Assembly (NCBI GenBank): GCA_023078685.1
Contig: JALGAS010000005.1
Location: forward strand, 558,001 to 622,000
Length of the DNA stretch: 64,000 nt
DNA from: Neopestalotiopsis rosae
Taxonomy: Eukaryota; Ascomycota; Sordariomycetes; Amphisphaeriales; Sporocadaceae
Reading direction: 5' to 3'
This document shows, piece after piece, positions 10,441 through 17,731 of this stretch. Position 1 is the stretch's first letter. Each line of letters starts with the position of its first letter. The position numbers were made by a program, and so were the translations under genes. Under the pieces are notes generated by a model that made no database searches, was not told the origin of the DNA, and worked only from the letters and a program-made list of their open reading frames with translations.

Positions 10441-10656
10441 ATGCCTCTGGAGGACCTAGACATTTCAACGTGCAATGTCGAAGAGAGTTGGTTTGGACGC
10501 GGAGGGTCATTGACGCCATCCTTGCCGCCAGGAGGGCTGGAGTTGGTAGAGATTGAAGACGTGTACCACTACGCAAAATTAGCACACTCGACTTGTATGA
10601 TCTCGTCAGGAGCTACCAAGCAGTCGTCTATAACGCGCCAGGTTCTCTCTGACTAG
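10441..10656 (+). CDS. Possible small hypothetical protein (71 aa)
   Basis: An intact ORF begins ATGCCTCTGGAGGACCTAGA and ends at TAG. The peptide starts MPLEDLDISTCNVEESWFGR, contains a Gly/Pro-rich middle (LTPSLPPGG) and no signal peptide or membrane segment. A good TATA box lies 36 bp upstream of the ATG, which is why it is listed. I recognise no family. It could be a real small gene, the first exon of a larger gene, or chance. Confidence 0.28.
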   Translation: MPLEDLDISTCNVEESWFGRGGSLTPSLPPGGLELVEIEDVYHYAKLAHSTCMISSGATKQSSITRQVLSD

Positions 10657-11046
10657 ACACCGACGCAAGGTCTGCATAAGCTTAGGACTCTGCCGTGATT
10701 CAAATTTGAAAGTGGACAGACTTTTCTTCACTTTCTACAGTAAACAGTTAAATAAGTAGTCCCATAGCAGGTTTTAGGTGTAGGTCACTATTGCAATGAC
10801 CAAACTCCACACTATTCGTGTCCCTCCCAATTGGTTCAATAGCAATACTTGCTAATCGCAATAACCACAAAAAATGACAAAAACACATACAACACCGGGG
10901 ATTCCCCAGCCGTCACCGATCTGAGTACTAATCCAGCGGTTACTAGTTTATCTAGGGCAGAGCGGACGGGATGCCGAGTTTTCTAGTACCTATGGTCGTA
11001 TGTGAAAGACAAACGCGGAAATACGTCCTATAGTAATGAGTACCTC
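10657..11046. other. Intergenic region downstream of small ORF
   Basis: About 390 bp, fairly AT-rich up to 10890. It holds the left copy of a short direct repeat (10984-11020) that recurs beyond the next gene. No gene seen. Confidence 0.5.
10984..11020 (+). repeat. Direct repeat, left copy
   Basis: Contains TAGTACC, then TATGGTCG, TATGTGAAAGA and AACGCGGAA in the same order as the right copy at 12435-12484. It lies just 3' of the acidic orphan gene. Confidence 0.6.
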
Positions 11047-12053
11047 CTAGTAGACACCATCCCAAATCCCGCCCTCAGCAACCATGGCCTCGAGCTCATC
11101 CGGCATCAGCGCACCAACAGCCAGCACCGGCCAGAGATCAGGCAAAAGACTCCTGACCGACACCTTGAAGTAGCCCTTGATATCCTCCTCCTCCCCGCCA
11201 TCCTCCTCGTCCTCCTCATCCTGATGATTAACATCAACAGCATAAACCCACGGCCCCGAAACGGTGTTCTCATCGTCGTTATTATTCTCGTCTTCTTCCG
11301 CAGTATTTGCCATCGCATGCTCATCAAACGAAGCCAACGCCTCGGACGTGACGACCAACGCAATCCCCTGGTCCAAGCCCGCCAGAATCTCCCCTCCAGC
11401 CTGCATCGCCTCGTACCGGCGCGCAATTGCATCGACGTTCAGAGCCTGCAGACCCTCCCCGTCGTCATCGATCCACTTCCACACGGGCCACGGATGTCCA
11501 TTCCCATCATCCCTCCTCACCCTGCCATCATTCGCGAGCGCGGGCCATAATTCCGTCTTGACCCTCTCCCACTTTTCCTGCTCCACGTCCTTCGCGTCGC
11601 GGACACGAAAAACGACAAACCCAAACTCGCTCAGGTCCATCTTTTGCATGGCGTCGATGATATTCGCTTCGATTTCTCCACCCGCGACGTTTGTGTCGGT
11701 GGTTTGTTGTTGGTGCGGGCCGGGCGCGGTGGTGGTGCCAAAGACGGTCTCATTGACGGCTTGTTGGGCGCGGGATTGCGATAGCTGGTGTGCGGTTATG
11801 CGCTCGTATTGCTGGAGAGGAGGACGGCTAGGTCAGATTTGCGTTGCCAGAAATTGGACACGGAAGAGCGCTGGAAGATGAAAGAGAGACGAAGCGGTCA
11901 CGAAAAGGAAGGACGGTCGCGCTGCGGCTGATGGTCTGGTTGGAAGAGGAAAGCGAAAATCACCTCCTCGGTGAGCGCATCCCATTGCTCATCGGTAGCC
12001 GTCTCAAGCATATCCTCGGTCCAGCCGGGCGGCAGCCAGTCGTTTGATGCCAT
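11047..12053 (-). CDS. Hypothetical acidic protein
   Basis: Two exons encode 284 aa: 12053-11964 (MASNDWLPPGWTEDMLETAT...) and 11811-11047, joined in phase 0 through donor GTGATT and acceptor CTCCAG. After a Gln/Thr-rich segment comes a folded-looking region: IIDAMQKMDLSEFGFVVFRV, VKTELWPALANDG and HPWPVWKWIDDDG. Then an IARRYEAMQAGGEILAGLDQ helix, a very acidic low-complexity stretch (DEEDEEDGGEEEDI) and a hydrophobic end (RSLLPDLWPVLAVGALMP). No signal peptide or zinc site. I do not recognise the family; the FGFVVFR block resembles segments of fungus-only uncharacterised proteins. It is bracketed by a short direct repeat. Confidence 0.7.
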
Positions 12054-12800
12054 TGTAGCACAGGTATAATTCTTTTCGTCGCCTCAGATTGGCGCTTTCG
12101 TTGCTTCAAGCTGGCGGCTGGGTAAGAGGGAGGACCATGGTGGTTCATGGGATGACAGTGGGCAGGCGTACCGGTGCGTGGCCAACCTCCGTGTGGTATT
12201 CATGAAAACGAGAAGAGGAACAGAAGGACGTATTTGAACCCCGCGATTGCCTATCACCTGCACCTATCGGATCACCTACAGGGATCTTGATGAGCAGCTG
12301 TGAGTGGGGCCACTTCGGAAAGCTTATACATACAGTGCAGTGGGTTCAACGAAGTGCTGGTGGATCCGGAGCAACGTCGCAGTGGAGCCTAGGTCCTTCC
12401 CGTCTCGCTGTCATTATATGGACCTAGCACACCGTAGTACCTACATATGTATGGTCGTCAAGTATGTGAAAGATCAACGCGGAAGCAGGAAAGGTCTTGT
12501 ACACGACTTCCACCCCAGCCGCAATTTTTCAAGTGGTGGCCGTGGGGTAGGGTACATACCCATGTAGTCACTTGGATCCGACGTGACATCAGTATCAAAA
12601 GCTAAAGGCACGTTGCCTTTGATTCTGATGGATCTCAAATCCTGAAATGTTGCTTCGCAAACCACTATGTTCTCATATTGCCACTGAATGGACGATATCG
12701 TGGTTGAAACGGTTGTAGGAGACAGTGTCTCGTGGAATCGTGATGGTGCCCCTACAATCCGAAGGACCTCTGGCAGTAACTAAAATGCATGCTTCCCAGC
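12054..12800. other. Intergenic region
   Basis: About 750 bp holding the presumed promoter of the acidic orphan gene and, at 12435-12484, the right copy of a direct repeat. The short ORFs here have no recognisable content. Confidence 0.5.
12435..12484 (+). repeat. Direct repeat, right copy
   Basis: Same ordered blocks as 10984-11020 (TAGTACC, TATGGTCG, TATGTGAAAGA, CAACGCGGAA) with small insertions between them (CATATG, TCAAG). Same strand. Confidence 0.6.
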
Positions 12801-14012
12801 TTATTCGACCGCATCAGCACTGCTTTCTGTATCGCTTGAATGCCAGCACGGGGGAAAGTATGTGCAAAGGGTGTTCAAGCCCGAAATGGCAAAGGTTATT
12901 GGGAGCAGCAGCTTGATATTTGCACCCCAGCTGTAAGGTTTGGCCAACAAATCCTCATCGACAGTCGCAGCTGGAGCCGGTGACGTCTCATCACCGTTAT
13001 TGACATTCCCAGATTCAAGAAGAGGTCGGTTCTCCAGGGCCAGACTGCCGAACGTGGCGGTTTTGGACGTTGGCATTTCCTCTTCTGATGCCGCAAGCTG
13101 ACGCTCTTGTTGCCTTCTCTCGGTCCTCGCAGCTCGTCTTGCCTTCACCCGAAGCTTCGACTCCCGCTTAACCCGTAGCCTGGCAGATCTCTCTACCTTC
13201 TCAATCTCTTGGCGGGTGGGCGGGCGAGGAGCCTGGGCGACTCCTCTCAAAGCTCGGAACAAGCTGTCCTTAGAAGTGACCCCTTGGCGTTCGGCGTCTA
13301 TAACGACAAGCATAAGTAATGCACGAAGAGTAAAGTGCGCATCGTTACCAGCAGAACGGAGATTAGTATTGGGTATATTAAGCTTGTTTAGTAAGTTCTC
13401 GAGACTTAGCCGGTAGTGCAAGTGAAGAGGATGTTGGGCGGCCTTGACTGTGTCGATAACGCATATCGGGTGAAGATCGATTTGAAACAGATTAAGGGCC
13501 TTAACATCATATTGACCTCCATGAAAAACTGTGATAATATCTCCACTTAGAATAATTGATTCAACCCGGGACTTTACATCAAATAATGGGATGGACTCCG
13601 ATTCTCCAAATAGAAATTTTCGCCCCGCGCGCCGGGAGTATTTCGACCCCCCAACAATAAATTGGTAAGATTGAATCACGTTGGCGATGACCTCAGTAGG
13701 AGAAGGGGCCAAGATTAAACCTCGTAATGCCCGTGTGCTAAGAATCGATACTCCAAGGTGGAGCTGCTGGTCTGGAACGATCTCCTCGAACCCTTGCAAG
13801 GATCCGACATCAATAGCGACAAAGACTACGTCTTTGATAGAAGTACTTGATAGTCCTTCGCCAAGTTTAATATCGCCCAGCTGATTTACTGGGATGGAGG
13901 AGGTATCGCCCTCAGCGAAGCCGAATAATTCTCGGAGGATGGCGGTTTCATGGCGGAATAGGCCAGTATGCGGCGGTAGAGCCCCTTCAGCGATATCTAA
14001 TTGTGCGTCCAT
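12801..14012 (-). CDS. Gfd2/YDR514C-like protein with RNase H-like exonuclease fold
   Basis: Intronless, 403 aa. Residues about 60-240 match the Gfd2/YDR514C C-terminal domain of the DEDD 3'-5' exonuclease superfamily: VFVAIDVGSLQGFEE (first strand, D68), the FGESE segment, ITVFHGGQYDVKAL (D169), HPICVIDTVKAAQHP, and AGNDAHFTLRALL (D224). The usual Glu two residues after the first Asp is replaced (DVG, G70), so catalysis is uncertain. Residues about 260-310 are a very basic Arg/Lys-rich helix suggesting nucleic-acid contact. A hydrophobic stretch (IKLLLPITFAISGLNTLC) near the C-terminus may be a membrane segment or a badly modelled 3' end. Family function is unclear; yeast Gfd2 was linked genetically to mRNA export. 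AT content in 13300-13900 is higher than in neighbouring genes. Confidence 0.75.
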   Translation of the reverse strand: MDAQLDIAEGALPPHTGLFRHETAILRELFGFAEGDTSSIPVNQLGDIKLGEGLSSTSIKDVVFVAIDVGSLQGFEEIVPDQQLHLGVSILSTRALRGLILAPSPTEVIANVIQSYQFIVGGSKYSRRAGRKFLFGESESIPLFDVKSRVESIILSGDIITVFHGGQYDVKALNLFQIDLHPICVIDTVKAAQHPLHLHYRLSLENLLNKLNIPNTNLRSAGNDAHFTLRALLMLVVIDAERQGVTSKDSLFRALRGVAQAPRPPTRQEIEKVERSARLRVKRESKLRVKARRAARTERRQQERQLAASEEEMPTSKTATFGSLALENRPLLESGNVNNGDETSPAPAATVDEDLLAKPYSWGANIKLLLPITFAISGLNTLCTYFPPCWHSSDTESSADAVE

Positions 14013-14992
14013 AATGCACTCTCCCTATGTTGCGGCGAATGTGAATATCGTGCATTCAATTCCAAAAGATAGGACTTTGCGCCTCGGATGTAATGATGAA
14101 TCGCTCTTCAATTCAATGTACCGATCAGATGAGTCGAGAAATGGGGTTTCAACCGATCCGAATGTTGGGTTCGTCGGTCCTTTGAAGTGCAAAGAACAGA
14201 AAGCAAGTGCGGAATGAGACCAAGCAATGGCTGCAAGTGACCACAAGGCTGCGTTTCGAACAAAAATATTGAGGGGAACTTTCGAAAGAGTGACTCTTGG
14301 TGGACCAGGCCGCCCCGGGGCCATAATATGCTTGGAAAGAATGGGTGGTTACAAGTCCATGACTCACATGCTCGGACTTCCCCCTTGTGGTATTCCGTGG
14401 AGGTACAATTCCAACTCCGAGGTTTCTTTCTTTCTTTCTCTGTCGTTGTGCCCAAATTTAACCTGGATACCTTTTTTTTCCTATATCAAACAGTCCGCAT
14501 GCGCATTGTGTCGTCGAGAGAATCTTTGACTTCGGTAGGTTTGTTAGGTGTTCTGTGGTACTTCTACAAGTCCCAAGGTGCTTGCGAGTACTTGGAAACC
14601 ACGACCACCTTCCTCTTATTCCTAATGCGATAGCAGAACGGTTTCATCTTTCAAGTCGAATTGTTGACCCGTTGAACGTCGGGGGGGTTCGAGACGGACC
14701 AAAGTACAGAATTCTTATTCAAGTGACACTGCCCCGATGTGCGACTGTTTGACGATGCTAATAGAGATCCAAAGGGGTCTTTGGTGATCATAACAACACG
14801 CCATAAATGGTACGTAGCATTTGCCGGTGCTATTATCATGGTGCTATCTGTTATTATCGATCCCTTCGCGTAAAAGCTTATACTATCAAGTTCGGAAAAT
14901 GCCTTCCAAGAGCGACAAAATAGTGCCATATATCACCTGTTCACAGGGTTCGATCGTGAGTCAAGCGAATTGGGACAAAGATCAAGAAAATT

Positions 14993-15544
14993 ATGCCGAC
15001 TGCAGGATTTAGCAATACATTTTCGGTGCCGTGTGAAATTCTGCTAATGATCAATTCAACACACATAGCTACTTGCTCAACAGAAAATTGTATGTGGGGA
15101 TCTTTCGATATGTTGTCTTGCTATTCTTGCTGCGAAGATCAAACGCATGATATGATTCTGGAAGGTTGCAACTTGGATTTTAATGATTCGGAATGGAGTG
15201 ATGTGTATTATGCCCATAAAAGGACCAACGGTACACCAGATCTCTACAATAATGCGACGTACCTGAAAGGGATATATGGAGATTTTCTCGATAAACTCGC
15301 AATTAGGTACGACCATTCAGCGCATTTCATTTCACATGGATTCAATATCTTTGAGCATCATAATGTCATTATGACGGCCGGATCATGGACCGTTTCAACT
15401 CACTTTCTGATTGGGTCCTGTCGGCATGATCGGGACTTAGTGGAGCCGTTTCGAGAAGGACGGCTTGGACGGTCTTGCTCCAGCCAGATCCAAATGATGT
15501 TAGGCCTCATCGTACCTTTAGGTCAGAATGGAGTGTCATGTTAA
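14993..15544 (+). CDS. Possible Cys-rich hypothetical protein or gene remnant
   Basis: A 183-codon ORF with protein-like composition: clustered cysteines in the first third (TCSTENCMW, CYSCCEDQ), several N-x-S/T sequons (NST, NGT, NNAT) and aromatic-rich segments (EWSDVYYAHK, YLKGIYGDFLDKLAIRYDH). No signal peptide at this start and no family recognised. A GTGAGT...CTGCAG intron-like stretch just upstream (14956-15005) does not join a better exon in frame. It may be a decayed gene or an exon of an unfound gene. Confidence 0.28.
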   Translation: MPTAGFSNTFSVPCEILLMINSTHIATCSTENCMWGSFDMLSCYSCCEDQTHDMILEGCNLDFNDSEWSDVYYAHKRTNGTPDLYNNATYLKGIYGDFLDKLAIRYDHSAHFISHGFNIFEHHNVIMTAGSWTVSTHFLIGSCRHDRDLVEPFREGRLGRSCSSQIQMMLGLIVPLGQNGVSC

Positions 15545-15608
15545 GCATGCCTATCTATCTGGCCTAAGGCTGGGAATCGGACAACATTGAAGCCAGCCAA
15601 GGGCTGTG

Positions 15609-15665
15609 TGTGGCTAGTTTCAGATCTAAGTCTGACGTGTGGCTAGTGCCAGATCCAGGTTGACG
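15609..15665 (+). repeat. Two-copy tandem repeat (about 29 bp unit)
   Basis: Units 15609-15637 and 15638-15665 share TGTGGCTAGT, CAGATC and TGACG in register, with a few substitutions and one missing base in the second. They sit about 300 bp upstream of the PAF-acetylhydrolase-like ATG. Confidence 0.75.
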
Positions 15666-15667
15666 AA

Positions 15668-15675
15668 TGACGTCA
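15668..15675. promoter_or_regulatory. CRE palindrome TGACGTCA
   Basis: A perfect cAMP-response-element octamer directly follows the tandem repeat, 287 bp upstream of the esterase ATG. Atf1/CREB-type bZIP factors recognise this core. Binding is inferred. Confidence 0.45.
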
Positions 15676-15961
15676 ATTTGGTCTTAGATCTGCAGCTCGC
15701 ACGCGACCCGTCGACAACACCAACAAATATTCCGTTCTTTCTTCATGAAAAATTTAAATGAGTAATTTCTTTCACACACTAATGGTCAATTCCACAAAAT
15801 TAAAAGACATTTTGCCCACTGCATCTTCCACCCGACGAACGCTGTTTGGTGAACAAAACTTACCACATGGATAGCACACTCATAAAAAATACATTAATCG
15901 CAAGCAAAGAGGATCGACGATACTCCCGGTACCAATAACACAATAAGAGAAAAGAAGAAAA

Positions 15962-17731
15962 ATGGACGCGGAACAAAAGCAAAGCGAGGGGTTTCAGCAG
16001 AAGCCAGCTCCAGCGCCTCCGAGGACCTTTAGAGAGCGAGTCTTTCACGCCCTCCCATCGTATTCGGGGCCGTACAGCGTAGGCACTATGGAGGTCGAAT
16101 TACCAGTCCGGGAACCAAGGACTTTTTCACAGATTGAACGAGAAAATGTGTACGCTCTTGGCATGGACACAGTTCTCTTTGCAGTCTATTATCCCTGTGA
16201 TACCAGCTCTTTCGCCAAGACTGGGCACCAACCTTCCAGAGCAACATGGTTACCAAGACCACGAGTGCCAACGTGTCGAGGATACGCCAAGTTTCTAAAC
16301 ATACCCCACATGCCCGTCACTGCTTATATTGCAGCTACGACCATGTTTACCAAGATACCAGCATTTCGTAATGCCAAGTTAGCGGGTTGCCGTCCTGGAG
16401 AGCAGTGTTGTCCCAAAGGTTGCCATGACCAGCAGACGTCGGGGGCAGATGTCTGCGATAAACCTGAATTCCCCGTGATCATATTCAGCCACGGCTTGGG
16501 CGGCTCTCGAACCTGCTACAGCTCCGTGTGCGGAGAGCTCGCCAGCAACGGATTCATTGTAGTTGCCGTGGAGCATCGTGATGGTAGTGGTGCCAGATCG
16601 TACGTGAACATACCGCCGAGCGGCAACCTGGCCGATGGTAGAATTCTCGACAATACCAAGTCAAAAAAGTCATACGTCGTCGACTACATTTGGCCAAAGG
16701 ATAACGCACAGGATACTTCGCCGCACAACCAGCGAGGCGTGGACCACCAGCTCCGTGATGCTCAAATCGAGATGAGAATGGCCGAGATGGCCGAGGCTTA
16801 CTACGCTCTTGAGCTCATCAACAGTGGTCAAGGCGAACTTATTCTGAAGAACAACTTGCGCAAAAAGGGAAACGTTGGATCGAGCTCGAAAGGCTTGGAG
16901 AACATTGACTGGGCAGACTGGACTGGGCGGCTTTACATGAATAATGTCACCGTCATGGGACATTCCTTTGGAGGTGCTACATCAGTCCAGATTGCCCGAG
17001 AAGAAGAGAAGTTCCCTTGGGTCGGCCAATCCATCATCCTCGATGCCTGGGGCCCAGCGATTCCTCAAGTTGAAGGAGACCGAAGCCACGTTCGCAAGCC
17101 ACTTCTTGCCATTGGTTCCGAGGCATTCATGCACTGGCCAGAAAACTTCGACGCAGTATTGAATGTGTGCAAAGATACGCAAGAAAGTGGTGTGCCGTGT
17201 TGGATGACGACCGTCAAGGGTTCGACACATTTATCGCAGACGGACTTTGCGGTCCTCTATCCCAGATGGATGTCGTGGTTTGCAAAGAACGTCATCAACC
17301 CGAGGCGGGCGATCTTGCTTACCGTCAATTCCTCGTTGGAGTTCCTCCGGCACGTCTTGCCAGAGAAGCACACATTTGGCACTTCTTGGGCGGACGAGGG
17401 CATTCTCGAGACCAAGTCACTATCTCCGACCGACTCATTGCCGAGCACGCACAAGCCCGACGAAAAGTGGATAGCGGCTCGCCTTCGGATACCAAACGAA
17501 TTTCGGCTCCGACTGATGAGCTGGTTTCGAAGAACGCCCAAGGATAAAGTGCCCAAGGACGCTTCAGGCAAGCCACTCGCCGGCATAATCACACGTCGTC
17601 TAGGGGACGAGGTCTGGGTCCATGTCAGCCCAGAAGAGGGAGATCGAGGTCGTCCCGATATGCCAACGGAGTGGCATCTTCGAAATAGTCGAAGAAGTAG
17701 TACATACTCATCGCAGTGCATTGTCGCTTGA
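15962..17731 (+). CDS. Platelet-activating-factor acetylhydrolase-like alpha/beta esterase
   Basis: Intronless, 589 aa. The alpha/beta-hydrolase core matches the plasma/isoform II PAF-acetylhydrolase family (1-alkyl-2-acetylglycerophosphocholine esterase, EC 3.1.1.47). FPVIIFSHGLGGSRTCYSS (about 170-188) gives the oxyanion region. GHSFGG at 333-338 carries the nucleophile S335; D361 (IILDAW) and H423 (GSTHLSQTDF) complete the triad. Fungal members hydrolyse short sn-2 acyl groups of phospholipids, probably oxidised ones. No classic signal peptide is seen. A Cys-rich insert at 143-165 (CRPGEQCCPKGCHDQ) and a basic tail of about 140 residues beyond the hydrolase core extend it past animal enzymes. 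A tandem repeat and a CRE octamer lie in its promoter. Confidence 0.9.
   Translation: MDAEQKQSEGFQQKPAPAPPRTFRERVFHALPSYSGPYSVGTMEVELPVREPRTFSQIERENVYALGMDTVLFAVYYPCDTSSFAKTGHQPSRATWLPRPRVPTCRGYAKFLNIPHMPVTAYIAATTMFTKIPAFRNAKLAGCRPGEQCCPKGCHDQQTSGADVCDKPEFPVIIFSHGLGGSRTCYSSVCGELASNGFIVVAVEHRDGSGARSYVNIPPSGNLADGRILDNTKSKKSYVVDYIWPKDNAQDTSPHNQRGVDHQLRDAQIEMRMAEMAEAYYALELINSGQGELILKNNLRKKGNVGSSSKGLENIDWADWTGRLYMNNVTVMGHSFGGATSVQIAREEEKFPWVGQSIILDAWGPAIPQVEGDRSHVRKPLLAIGSEAFMHWPENFDAVLNVCKDTQESGVPCWMTTVKGSTHLSQTDFAVLYPRWMSWFAKNVINPRRAILLTVNSSLEFLRHVLPEKHTFGTSWADEGILETKSLSPTDSLPSTHKPDEKWIAARLRIPNEFRLRLMSWFRRTPKDKVPKDASGKPLAGIITRRLGDEVWVHVSPEEGDRGRPDMPTEWHLRNSRRSSTYSSQCIVA

Larger units (their letters stand above)
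14013..15961. other. Intergenic region with possible small gene and PAF-AH promoter elements
   Basis: About 1.9 kb upstream of both flanking genes, which are divergent. It contains a CTTT microsatellite near 14425, an uncertain Cys-rich ORF (14993-15544), a two-copy tandem repeat (15609-15665) and a CRE palindrome (15668-15675). No other gene is supported. Confidence 0.5.

Noticed and set aside
14899..15005. Exon 14899-14955 spliced to 15006 to extend the Cys-rich ORF
   Set aside because: The splice sites look plausible, but the junction enters a different frame that stops quickly.
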